64,000 nt of DNA from Cryptomeria japonica (lineage: Eukaryota > Streptophyta > Pinopsida > Cupressales > Cupressaceae): NCBI RefSeq assembly GCF_030272615.1, contig NC_081407.1:102285897-102349896 (forward strand), written 5' to 3'. The position numbers and the translations under genes are program-made. Positions within the stretch are counted from its first letter, which is position 1. Each line of letters begins with the position of its first letter. The notes beneath the pieces were generated by a model, which was given only the letters and a program-made list of their open reading frames with translations, ran no database searches and was not told the origin of the DNA. Below are positions 22,413 to 33,594 of the stretch, piece by piece.

Positions 22413-25400
22413 TTGGGATGCACGACAGGGGCATGCCTAGCGTAAACCTTTCCACCTAGAAGCGCTCGTGACATCAGTTTGTGCACATGATGAGCCGAAT
22501 CAATTCTAGCCAATCTTGCAACTTTGCATTGCATCTAACTGATGGTTTTTTCAACAGGCAAATAAATACTACCAATTGAAAATGGCTCCGAATCGTCAAA
22601 AACTGAGATAGGTCATTGTAAAGGAGTTTCACGTGACCCCACAGGTTCAATTGGATCGACCATATGTGCTCTGGATTTGAAGAAACAATCCGTCAAATTT
22701 TGACATTTTTTTGGACTCGGGGCACTTGAGAGATCGCATTGATAGGGTATGACTCTTGACGTTCCGACGCATTGGAATGCATGAAAGGGGCATGCCTAGT
22801 GTAAACCTGCCCACCCGGATGTGCTCGTGATGTCGGTTTGTGCACACGATGAGCCAAATCAATTCTAGCTAACCCTGCAACTTTGCATTGCATGCAACTG
22901 ATGGTTTTTGCAGCAGGCGAATAAATGCTACCAATTGAAAATGGCTCCAAGTCGTAAAAAACTGAGATAGGCCATTTTAGAGGAGCCTCACATGACCCCA
23001 TAGGTTCAAATGGATTGACCATATGTGCTCTAGATTTGAAGAAACAGTCTGTCAAATTTTGACAATTTTTTGGACTCAGGGCACTTGAGAGATCGCACCG
23101 ATAGGGTATGACTCTCAATGTTCCAGTGCATTGGGATGCATGAAAGGGGCATGCCTAGTGTAAACCTACCAACTTGGACGTGCTCATGACATCAGTTTGT
23201 GCACACAATAAGCCGAATCAATTCTAGCCAATCCTGCAACTTTGCATTGCATGCAACTGACAGTTTTTGTAGCAGGCAAATAAATGCTACCAATTGAAAA
23301 TGGCTTCGAGTCATCAAAAACCAAGATAGGTCATTATAAAGTGGTCTCACACAACCCCATAGGTTCAAATGGATCGACCATATGTACTCTGGATTTGAAG
23401 AAACAATCCGTCAAATTTTGACAATTTTTTGGACTTTGGGCACTTGAGAGATCGCACTGGTAGGGTATGACTCTTGACGTTCTGACTCATTGGGATGCAC
23501 AACAAGAGCATGCCTAGCATAAACCTACCCACCTGGACATGCTCGCAATGTCAGTTTGTGCACATGATGAACCGAATCAATTCTAGCCAATCCTACAACT
23601 TTGCATTACATGCAACTGACAGTTTTTGCAGCAGGTAAAAAAATGCTACCAATTGAAAATGGCTCTAAGTCATCAAAAACCGAGATAGGCCATGGTAGAG
23701 GAGCCTCATGCAACCCCATAGGTTCAAACAGATTGACCATATGTGCTCTGGATTTAAAGAAACACTCTGTCAAATTTTGACAATTTTTTGGACTGAGGGC
23801 ACTTGAGAGATCACACCGGTAGGGTATGACTCTTAACGTTCTGGTGCTTTGGGATGCATTGTAGCGGTATGCCTAGCATAAAAATGCCCACCCAGACATG
23901 CTCGCCATGTCAGTTTGTGCACACGACGAGCCGAATCAATTCTAGCCAATCCTACAACTTTGCATTGCATCCAACTGATAGTTTTTCAGCACGCGAATAA
24001 ATACTACCAATTGAAAATGGATCTGAGTCATAAAAAACCAAGATAGGTCAGTGTAAAGGATTCTCACGTGACCCCACATGTTCAATCGGATTGACCATAT
24101 GTGCTCTAGATTTGAAGAAACAATCCGTCAAATTTTGACAATTTTTTGGACTCCAACACTTGAGAGATTGCACCGGCAGGGTATGACTCTTGACATTCCA
24201 GCACATTGGGATGCATGATAGGGGCATGTGTAGTGTAAACTTGCCCACCTGGATGTGCTCGTGACGCCGGTTTGTGCACACAATGAGCCAAATCAATTCT
24301 AGCTAACCCTGTAACTTTGCATTACATGCAACTGATGGTTTTTGCAGTAGGCGATTAAATGCTACCAATTGAAAATGGCTCCAAGTCATAAAAAACTGAG
24401 ATAGGCCATTTTAGAGGAGCCTCACATGACCCACAAGTTCAAATGGATCAACCATATGTGCTCTGGATTTGAAGAAACCGTTCGTCAAATTTTGACAATT
24501 TTTTGGACTCAGGGCACTTGAGAGATTGCATCGGCAGGGTATGAATCTCAATGTTCTGGCACATTGGGATGCATGATAGGGGCATGCCTAGCATAAACCT
24601 GCCCACCTTGACGTTCTCATGATGTCAATTTGTGCACACGACAAGCCGAATCAATTCTAGCCAATCCTGCAACTTTGCATTGCATGCAACTAACGATTTT
24701 TTCAGCAGGCGAATAAATGCTACCAATTGAAAATGGCTTTGATTCGTCAAAAATTGAGATAGGTCATTGTAAAGGAGTCTCACATGACCCCATAGGTTCA
24801 AACGAATTGACCATATGTACTCTGGATTTGAAGAAATAGTCTATCAAAATTTGATAATTTTTTGGACTCGGGGCACTTGAGAGATCGCACCGGTAGGGTA
24901 TGACTCTCGACGTTCCGGTGCATTGGGATACATGACAGGAGAATTCCTAGCATAAACCTACCCACTCAGATGCACTCGCAATATCGATTTGTGCACACGA
25001 TGAACCAAATCAATTCTAACCAATCCTGTAACTTTGCATTGCATGCAACTGACGGTTTTTGTAGCAGGCAAAAAAATGCTACCAATTAAAAATGGCTCTG
25101 AGTCATCAAAAACCGAGATAGGCCATTTTAGAGGAGCCTCATGCAACCCCATAGGTTCAAACAGATTGACCATAGGTGCTTTGGATTTAAAGAAACACTT
25201 TGTCAAATTTTGACAATTTTTTGGACTCAGGGCACTTGAGAGATCGCACCGGTAGGGTATGACTCTTGACGTTCTGGTGCATTGGGATGCATGATAGGGG
25301 TATGCCTAGTGTAAACCTACCCACCCAGACATGCTCTCCATGTCGGTTTGTGCACATGACGAGCCGAATCAATTCTAGCTAATCCTGCAACTTTGCATTG

Positions 25401-26430
25401 CATGCAACTGACGGTTTTTGTAGCAGGCGAATAAATGCTACCAATTGAAAATGGCTTTGATTCGTCAAAAACCAAGATAGGCCATTGTAGAGGAGCCTCA
25501 CATGACCCTACAGGTTCAAATGGATCGACCATATGTGCTCTAGATTTGAAGAAACAAGCCATCAAATTTTGACAATTTTTTGGACTCAGGGCACTTGAGA
25601 GATCACACCGGTAGGGTATGACTCTCGACATTCCAACGCATTGGGATGCATGATAGGGGCATGCTTAGCATAAACCTACCCACCTAGACATTCTCGTGAC
25701 GTTGGTTTGTGCACACGACGAGCCGAATCAATTCTAGCCAATCCTGCAACTTTGCATTGCATACAATTGATGGTTTTTGCAGCAAGCGAATAAATGCTAC
25801 CAATTGAAAATGGCTCCGAGTCATCAAAAACCAAGATAGGCCATTGTAGAGGAGTCTCACATGACCACACAAGTTTAAATGGATCAATCATATGTGCTAT
25901 GGATTTGAAGAAATAATCTGTCAAATTTTGACAATTTTTTGGACTCAAGGCACTTGAGAGATTGCACCGGTAGGATATGACTCTCGATGTTCTGGTGCAT
26001 TGGGATGCATGATAGGGGCATGCCTAGCATAAACCTACCCACCCGGACATGGTCATGACGTCGATTTGTGCACATGACAAGTCGAATCAATTCTAGCCAA
26101 TCCTGCAACTTTGGATTGCATGCAATTGACAGTTTTTGCAGTAGGTGAATAAATGCTACCAATTGAAAATGGCTTTGTATCGTCAAAAAATGAGATAGGC
26201 CATTGTAGAGGAGCCTCACACAACCCCACAGGTTCAAGTAGATCAACCATATGTGCTCTGGATTTGAAGAAACACTCCGTCAAATTTTGACAATTTTTGG
26301 ACTCAAGGAACTTGAGAGATCGCCCTGGTAGGGTATGACTCTCGGCGTTCCAGCGCATTGAGATGCACAACAGGGGCATGCCTAGCATAAAAATACCCAC
26401 CTGAACATGCTCATGATGTTGGTTTATACA
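22413..26430. repeat. 359-bp tandem repeat array, right part (about 11 copies)
   Basis: Marker positions of ggcacttgag run 22721, 23080, 23439, 23798, then 24155-24872 with 1-2 base slips, then 25231, 25590, 25949 and 26307, a spacing of 357-359 bp. Copies differ mainly by C/T and G/A changes. Frames seen on the minus strand shift at every unit because 359 is not a multiple of three, so the array is not coding. Confidence 0.97.
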
Positions 26431-26984
26431 CACAATGAACACAATTTGACCATTGCGAGCGTGAGGGTGCTCTCGCACCAAACACATATTGTTGTTTATA
26501 TTCATATTGTCAATTTTTGTTGTTTATATTCATATTGTTGATTACATATGCAAATATTCATCTAAATTTATAAAAGGGAAGCCACCAAATACAACGAATA
26601 CACAATAATGAACTGAATACAAGGAGTTTTGTAGGGTTAATTCAACATTTTAGAAATTTTATCAAATCATATTCCATGATTACAATGTTTTATATCATAT
26701 ATTTTTGTTGTTTATATTCATATTGTTGATTACATAGGAAAATGATCAATTAAATTTATAAAAGGACAACCACAAAATACAATGAATACAAAATAATGAA
26801 CTCAGTACACATTTATTGGATCAAATATCAACATTTATATATATCAAAAAAGGCATTTCTGCCAAGTGAATACAACTATTACAAAAATGTGGCATATGCC
26901 ATGTCCAAATCGATATACAATTAAAATGTAGAATATATCTACGTGTATTGGTCATTCTATGACCAAAAATAACACTATATGATC
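26431..26984. other. AT-rich spacer with a roughly 190-bp partial duplication
   Basis: The word ttgttgtttatattcatatt begins near 26516 and again near 26704. The following 100 bp of each match loosely (tttataaaagg, then atacaatgaata-like). This is the 3' flank of the minus-strand gene that ends at 26985. Confidence 0.6.
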
Positions 26985-29900
26985 CTAAACTTGTGGTGGA
27001 TCATCAAAATCAAGCCTCTTCGATGCAGTACGTGGCTCTGTAGATGGCTACAAAACCACAATTCAAAAGCCAAGTTAGAATTCTTTTGTATAAAATAGTT
27101 CACAATTAACAACATAACTATGCATTTAACTATAATTCCTTTGCAATTGAAATGTAGATTACCTCATCGGCTGATCTAGGAGCTAATGTCTTCACTCTCC
27201 TCTCCTTGTCACTCTTAGGAGTTTTATTGAAGACATACTTAAATGGATCCACATTATGGTCATACCACGAAGGGGTCTATTGTAGATTAAATGTACAATT
27301 AATACAATGTACTAACATAAATATATCAAAAACACTTAAAAGATATAATATAAAGAGCAATGACGTACCCGTGCCTGAGATGCTTCTCCAATGGACTGAG
27401 GATGGCTCACCATCGATGGAGAAACTGTCGCTATTACCTATACAAAAAAGTTCAAATATTAAATACAATTAATATAATGACAATTATTGTAGGTTAAAAA
27501 CAATTAATGTAATCTATCAAACAAAAGTGTACCGGATCTTGAGATGTTTCTCCAGTGCACGGAGGAGGGTTCACCATTGATGAAATAGCTATGGATATTT
27601 CTTGTATGAAAAAATTATAAGATTATAATATATCACAAGTTCACATGTACGCGTGCATATAATCATGAAATCAAGAAAATAAAGTAGAGATACATACCTC
27701 TGCCCTCTCTTGATCCACGGGTGAATTAGGTGCATTCAACAAATCCACATAGCTCAATGGCCCCTATACATGTAAAATAGACAAAAAACACTAATCTATC
27801 TACAAACCCTAACTAATACTTGATTTCAACATTTTCAAACAATTGTACAACTAAAAATATGTTCAATTACCTTCTTCCAATGTTTTGGTGTCTTTGAGGA
27901 ATTATTTTTCTTAGGACAAGCCCTAGACGTGGAGGGGGTACCCTAAAAAAACAAAATTAACATGAGATATTAGTACAGATAATATATTAAACATAATTTT
28001 AAAAATCTAAAATGAAATGACTTTCATATTCCATCAAAACAATACATAAAAAGGGTTGTACAAAATATGATACCGCATAGCCTTGTAGGCCAAAATCGAT
28101 CACTGAGAGTGTGATGTCATCAATCTGGGACATTTGTCCCCTGTCAACACCTAAAAACCAAAAATTGGACCAAACATTAAAGATAGTTAGTATATCTTGT
28201 ATTTTTTTGAATTCAAACTGTACTATTCTATTTTAACATGTTACAAAATTTATACCTCAGGCATCGAAGTTGTAGCTGTTGTAACTGGGGGAGGAGTATG
28301 GGATACCTCTACTGCATCCTGAAATGCATATTATTTATCTCAATTTAAATTGATGTATAAACAAAAATTCATTTATGAAATTACAAATTTAAAGTGACTG
28401 ATAAATAAAATGCTATAAATTCAAATCAACACACCTATGTTTGTCACTCATGGGCAAACACCATGTCCATCAACTCATCTGTCAGCGTGAAATCCTCAGT
28501 CGTGCAGGCCTGAAATCTACTCCCGCAAATCGTGCATGAATGAGATATGGATCCATCTACACCAGTTGCATCATCTATCCCCAAGAATATCCCTGAGCAA
28601 CTGACACACGTATCCTTGATGGGATCTCTGTCACCACCTAGAGCAACTAATGGCTCATCATCCAATACAATAGGGTGTGCTAACGACGTTCCATGCTGGA
28701 TGATGGCACTAGTCAATGTTGTGGCCGCCCGAAGAGTCTGTATCTCCATCGACTCTTTCATCTCTACTGGGATAACGTGATGCACCTTGGGTTTGGGTGC
28801 TAGGGGGTGGTGACTCTCCGTGGGTAATCACCTACGAGCTCCAGATGTATCCTAGGCAGAGCCGCCACCACTACCATGGAACTCTCTCATGTCAAAATAT
28901 TTTGGGCACACATTGAGCACAAACTCACAATATACTTTTCTCAAAAAATACAATGACACCTCATAATTATTACAAGGTGTATCTGATAGTTTTGATACTA
29001 AATGTTTAGTACAGATGCCAAGCTAACAAGATGAGAGGGGGGGGGGGGCTGAATCATACAAACTTAAACCTTCATGAAATTAACAAATTCAACCTCGATA
29101 ACCTTATTAGAAAAATAGTAAAGCATGCAAACTCGTAAACAGATAAGATCACAAAACATATAACACCAGATTTAACGTGGAAACCCAAATAGGGAAAAAC
29201 CACTATGGGATTTCGGACCCACTAAGAAATATACTCTTCTAGAGTATGCTCGGTTAAAAGCAAATCATGTTAAATATTACAAATACATTGCTAGATGTGA
29301 CCCGGTTAAGGGATTTCCCTCAGATCTGTTAGGATCTTCACTTTGTTAGAAGTGACCTTGTTAAAGGATTTCAAACACTCACTCAGAATGTCACCTTGCT
29401 AGAGGGTTTTACAAATAAGACTGTTAAGTCCACTCGGTTAAGAGATTTTTTGTTACTTCACAAAATAACAGTAATAAAAATATATTTGCAACTTCACATC
29501 TAAAAATGCTAAAGCAGATTCTTATTTGCTCAATACAATCTGGTCATAGGACTTATCTTGTCCCTTTGCTGGGCTCTATACTCTGTTAATCAAACAGGTC
29601 TTCAAGCTTCTGTGCTTGGTAATCACTATGTAGCATCCCTGTGCTTACATTTGCCCGCATGCATTGTTTATCAACAGTTCCTTATTTATAAACAATTTTC
29701 TAATCGCTTAATCTCCTTGATCACATTTCCCATGATTAATCATAGCCATCAGATCTTCAAACTTGACCAGGTTCAATGTATCCTTCCATCTGAAAATGTT
29801 TTACCTTGCCTTGGAACTTGCATACATTTCTTGGAACTTGTGCTAAGGTATTGTGGTTCAATCTGAGCTGTAGATCTTCCTATTGATCTTTCATTGCCAT

Positions 29901-31133
29901 AGATTCTTAACAAACTTCATACACGTTGTATTAATCATTTAATCATAACCAGCTCACCAGCTTCCATCATTAAATAACACTTTTATTCATTCAATGCATT
30001 CTATTATTACTCAGTTGCAACTCGGTGAATACTAAACTTTACTCGGTAGACATTCTGCCTTCATTAACTGATAGCGATAACCTTAGGGTTTATCGACTAG
30101 GTTCCTTAGGGTTTATCGACTAGGTTCTTTGCGAGGTAACATAGTATAGTATTAACCTTACAATCAACAACATATGTAGGATATAAAAACAATATAAAAC
30201 ATCATGATCTCATCATTGTCTAACTCGGTAATCGTTGCCCATTGAATAACTTATTCCTCCCCTTATTCATCACATTCTTTCTATGTCTTTTATCGACATC
30301 CTAATTCTCTTCAAAACATACTTCTTAAGATATGGCAACATCATACTAAATTAGAAAATCAATTTCTTGACATCAATGACAAAATAATAATATTAAGACA
30401 GTAAACATCCTTAATCAGTTATATCCATAATCATCAACAACCTTCTCAATATCCTTATTGAAATGCCAACAATCTCTTATTGTAATTGGAATGCCAACAA
30501 TCTCCCTTTGTCTGTTATAATGCCAACAGGATCATCAAAGACCATCCACCACCTCTACCAAAAAATATTTTTCATCTGCACATTGGTACACCAATGTATG
30601 GGAAACCTCTTTGCATTAAGAGGTAAGGATTGACCAATTTTGGGATCAACAAAAAGGGCACATATTTCTTGTTTACTAATATTTTTATTTTTTACTCCCT
30701 CGTATGATAGCCCATCGGCATAAAATTGACGACACCTATCCCTAAAGTTTCCCCATTTGGTAATTTGTGTGGAAATAGCTATGGCACCACTAGCTAATGT
30801 TTCTAGGCTAGTGGCGAGGGATTGATGATGCTCAAGTTCAAATGTTTTCAATTTATTAATTAGTTTGTTGATTTTAGATGTATTTTGTCCTAACTGATTA
30901 ATTAATTGCTCCCGTGTTTCAGGTGTGTGGTCAAAAGGAGGAATTGGGGGTGTATCTTGTGTGTTTTCAGGATGTGCATTTGGTTGTTCTTGGTGTGGAA
31001 TAGAAGAATCTAGTTTTTGAAACAAAAAATGAAAAAACCTAATCAAAATTAATGAAACTAAATTTAAAATGTAAAAGAAATTGAACAAACAGGAAAGAAA
31101 GACAAAAATTAACAAAAACTAACCTTCATCCAT
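26985..31133 (-). pseudogene. Multi-exon second gene of the TIR element, unknown function
   Basis: ATG at 31133 starts a 10-nt first exon (31124-31133, donor GTTAGT). Exon 2 (31009-30529 and 28983-28435) is split by a solo LTR. Exons follow at 28318-28256, 28150-28074, 27942-27871, 27763-27698, 27600-27533, 27437-27369, 27276-27163 and 27047-26985, ending in TAG. All have AG acceptors and GT donors. The phases mostly fit, but two exons would need a 2-nt adjustment. The protein (about 480 residues) opens with a Pro/Gln-rich stretch and a helical segment (SKINKLINKLKTFELEHHQS), then ITKWGNFRDRCRQFYADGLS, NVQMKNIFWQRWWMVFDDP and NYEVSLYFLRKVYCEFVLNV. A CVSC...CTIC zinc-like pair follows (about 28610-28520), then a Ser/Pro-rich tail. 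Four nonsense codons fit CAG/CGA decay. It could be an accessory transposition protein. I do not recognise it. Confidence 0.65.
28984..30528 (-). mobile_element. Solo LTR (copia-type) inside the minus-strand gene
   Basis: Begins TGATAG and ends GCCAACA. The flanks GTATC (28979-28983) and GGATC (30529-30533) form a 5-bp duplication with one mismatch. No internal sequence or second LTR is present. Removing the LTR and one flank copy rejoins MVFDDP to CNNYEVSL in one frame: exons 1 and 2 then total 1,035 nt, a multiple of three. It contains a 12-G run, the words ggaaacccaaatagggaaaaa and the tract-like aacaatctccc near the right end. Confidence 0.85.
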
Positions 31134-31289
31134 AGTGTCTGGAGGAAAAATATAGCACCCCATTTGTGATTTAGGAGAGAAAATGAAGATAAAACAAACT
31201 CAAAACATGCCTTTCACGGGAAAATAAGACCTAGTTTTTTTGTTTTTTTTAAATTTGACAGGAACTGCGTATGCAGTTCTTTTGGGATT

Positions 31290-31415
31290 ATTAGCACATA
31301 TGCGCTCATTTTCCTATAAGTAGTGCATACACGCTCATTTTCCTAGAGGTAGCGCATACGCGCTACTTTCCCTAAAAGTAGTGCATACGCGCTACCTTAT
31401 CTAGGCTTGAGAACA
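31290..31415. repeat. Subterminal near-palindromic repeats of the TIR element
   Basis: Four units of about 32 bp. The clearest reads GTAGCGCATACGCGCTAC, whose arms GTAGCGC and GCGCTAC are inverted complements; the others are C/T variants. A further palindrome, AACTGCGTATGCAGTT, lies at about 31263-31278. The position near the transposon end suggests protein-binding sites. Confidence 0.7.
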
Positions 31416-31494
31416 ACAAACCTAAGCACGTGTGCGGTCATTTCAAATTTTAGAATCGTGTACGCACTGCTTGTTTTTCCATGTTTTTTTTGGG

Positions 31495-31534
31495 TGGTGT
31501 CCACTTTTCTGACCACCATCTTTGTGCACATACC
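31495..31534 (-). repeat. Right terminal inverted repeat
   Basis: On the minus strand it begins GGTATGTGCACAAAGATG and ends AGTGGACACC, matching the left terminus. CATTGG follows directly at 31535-31540. Confidence 0.75.
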
Positions 31535-31639
31535 CATTGGCCATTTCCTTTATAAAAGTGTGACATGGGTTTGTGTTTTTACCCACAAATATTTGAATTA
31601 GAAAAACTACTCATTATAGCATTGCTTTAGTTTTCACTC

Positions 31640-32345
31640 AAATTTCATTTGGTGGAACAAGTTGATCAAATACCATGGCTAACCTCTTGTTGTTTCCTTC
31701 CCAAGACAAGCATCTTTCTTATTCAAAAAAGGAGTTTGGTAGTTTGGAAATTTGTGGAATCTTCTTCTATGGAGTGGAATAGTTGGTTAAATCTTAAAAT
31801 TAACTTTGATTTAAACAATAGGTTCAAATGGTTTATTATCTTTGTGAAATCCTTGGTCTCTATTAAGCTAGCTATGAAGCTTTGCACTCCTTTGAAATGT
31901 AATTTTTCCAAGAATTGGTGGTGGTTGTTGAAGCATTAGTTTGGCTTTATTCTGCTTAAAGAAATATATCTAAATCTCCTACATGTCCTTCCTTTAAATC
32001 TTATATTGAATAAAAAATGGAAATATAAATTTTCAAAGAGAACTTAGAGAAAATTAAGTGCTCAAATATTGCAATCTAGAGCTGAGGCTTATCCTCAGAT
32101 TCTAGCCCTAAAAATTATATATTCCAAGTTCCCTATTGGTGATAGATTGAGATATATGAAGATACAACCATATAAATTCCCTTTTTTCCATCAAAGTAAA
32201 AGTTTAAAACATATTTTTTGGGATTGTGCATGGAACAAAAGAAAGTGGAATAATATCTTTAGATATGTTCCTACCATTGTTTATCATGATCTACATTGAA
32301 AAGAGGCTCTTTTGGGTTTAAAACTTCATAATCCATTGTCAAGAT
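31640..32345 (+). pseudogene. LINE fragment with zinc-finger-type RVT tail
   Basis: The plus-strand frame reads FPIGDRLRYMKIQPYKFPFF, then SLKHIFWDCAWNKRKWNNIF (about 32100-32260) and KEALLGLKLHNPLS. This HIFWDC..W pattern is typical of the region after reverse transcriptase in plant LINEs. Some of the zinc-binding Cys residues have become Phe. Upstream frames from 31640 are weaker. Several stops and shifts are present, and neither LINE end is visible. Confidence 0.6.
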
Positions 32346-32444
32346 CTTCAAGAACAACAACTAGTTGCTATCTAAGATACCTGAATCCATTGATTCACCT
32401 TCCCAGATCCACATCAAGATGTTAGTCTTCTTCTGAGGAATTAG

Positions 32445-32456
32445 GCTCTAATACCA
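32445..32456 (-). other. Primer binding site of a truncated copia-type element
   Basis: The minus strand reads TGGTATTAGAGC beside the LTR start at 32459, one base from the usual initiator-Met site. Only about 100 bp of internal sequence remain to the left before LINE sequence begins. Confidence 0.75.
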
Positions 32457-32458
32457 AT

Positions 32459-33589
32459 TGTTGGAATCAAGGAACACTGAGAGGGGGGGGGTGAATCAGT
32501 GTTCTACAATTTTTAACTTTATTAACCTATTCCTTTATATACTTAATGCAAATAAAGAAAAGTAAAGTACAGAAACACAAAGCAAAGATCAACAACACCA
32601 TAACACCAATATTTCTACGTGGAAACTTGGTTAAGCAAAAAACTACGATGGGATTCAAACCCACAATATTAATATACTCTACTACAAGTATAAAAATATT
32701 ACATAAGGGGAATGCACATGCATTCAGGCACACTACCTAGAGCTCACTGCTCAAATTACAATAAGGGCTACAACCCAGAAGGCTCACTGGCTTACAAAAT
32801 GATTACACATAATAATTCAAATGTTTGAACTATTAAGAAACATCTACAAATAACATAAACAGTTTTGGTTAAGCATAAAATACTCTACTCTTCAACACTG
32901 CTATGTTTTGATATTTTGCTATATTTCGAAGCACAAATCCTACAACCACGCACTTGAATTTGTGCACAATCTCTTATACACACATCACAAACCATGATCG
33001 ATACCGAAAATGATCAATTCAATTGACCAATATATTCGCACCAACAATTTAGGTTTATTTCATGTTGGCCCCAAAAATTGCATAACACACAAATGAAATG
33101 TGTTACCCAAGTTGGCTCAATCCAATCCAAAACAACCAAGTGGACCAAAATAAATTATCCACACATTTCCCACATGTCGTCTCAACATCCTCGAACATAC
33201 AAATAACTGCCAAAAATAACTCCGCACAATCTGCACAATGAATCTTCACATGTTACTACCAATGAACATTACTTTACCAGAAAACCTATCTACTGAATCT
33301 TCCAATTTACACAAGACTCAACACCGGAGGCCATACACCCTGGAATAAGACATATTGCATGATCACAATGCATCTCTGAGATTTGAAACACCAAATACTC
33401 AACACAAATGAATCGCCAACCACTTGACACTGTATATTGTACCAAATGACATGGTCTTCTCATTTGACCTCACTGGACCTCAATCAAACTTTCAATATGA
33501 ATGAATCATGAATCATGGATAGAATATCTGACTCTAGTTTCTATCAATGACAACATTTGAATATATCAATGCAGTGTCTCTTGCCAACA
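32459..33589 (-). repeat. 5' LTR of a truncated copia-type element
   Basis: TGTTGGAATC to CTTGCCAACA, 1,131 bp, with the words actgagaggggggggtgaat and acgtggaaacttgg near its left part. The right flank is copia gag-pre-integrase sequence of another element, so this LTR landed inside that element. Confidence 0.75.
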
Positions 33590-33594
33590 CATAT

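Larger units (their letters stand above)
15812..22417 (-). mobile_element. Complete non-autonomous LTR retrotransposon with two ORFs and no polymerase
   Basis: Two LTRs (15817-16608 and 21622-22412), a polypurine tract and a tRNA-Met-type primer site define a 6.6-kb minus-oriented element. The 5-bp target duplication TTGGG lies at 15812-15816 and 22413-22417, inside the 359-bp satellite. The internal part codes only for a Gag-like protein with four zinc knuckles and a large second ORF. No protease, RT or integrase motif was found, so it must borrow enzymes. The tract plus LTR start (AAAGGGGGAGATTGTTGGCA) equals that of the copia element at 4502, which makes a copia helper likely. The two LTRs differ at roughly 50 of 791 positions by eye. 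Confidence 0.9.
10549..31540. mobile_element. Large TIR DNA transposon with two genes and a tandem-repeat core (unclassified)
   Basis: The left end (GGTAAGTGCACAAAGATG, from 10555) recurs in inverted orientation at the right end (GGTATGTGCACAAAGATG on the minus strand, ending at 31534). The hexamer CATTGG sits directly outside both ends (10549-10554 and 31535-31540), as a target-site duplication should. Inside are convergent genes: a transposase-like gene on plus (12159-14571) and a multi-exon gene on minus (31133-26985). A 359-bp tandem array separates their 3' ends. A 6.6-kb LTR element and a 1.5-kb solo LTR inserted later. Without these the element would be about 12.8 kb. The 6-bp duplication and the protein signature do not let me name a superfamily. 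Inference rests on the TIR/TSD pair plus the gene content. Confidence 0.7.

Noticed and set aside
22647-26505. Many 60-150-residue minus-strand frames with similar protein sequence
   Set aside because: They arise from the 359-bp satellite. The unit is not a multiple of three, and the frames break at every unit.
29039-29051. Run of 12 G as a possible G-quadruplex
   Set aside because: It is the expanded form of the G-run found at the same place in all LTRs of this type; a single run gives no quadruplex by itself.
9150-32345. One LINE split by the TIR transposon (left part 9150-9660, right part 31640-32345)
   Set aside because: About 900 bp of unrelated AT-rich sequence separates the left LINE scrap from the transposon end, so a direct split is not supported.
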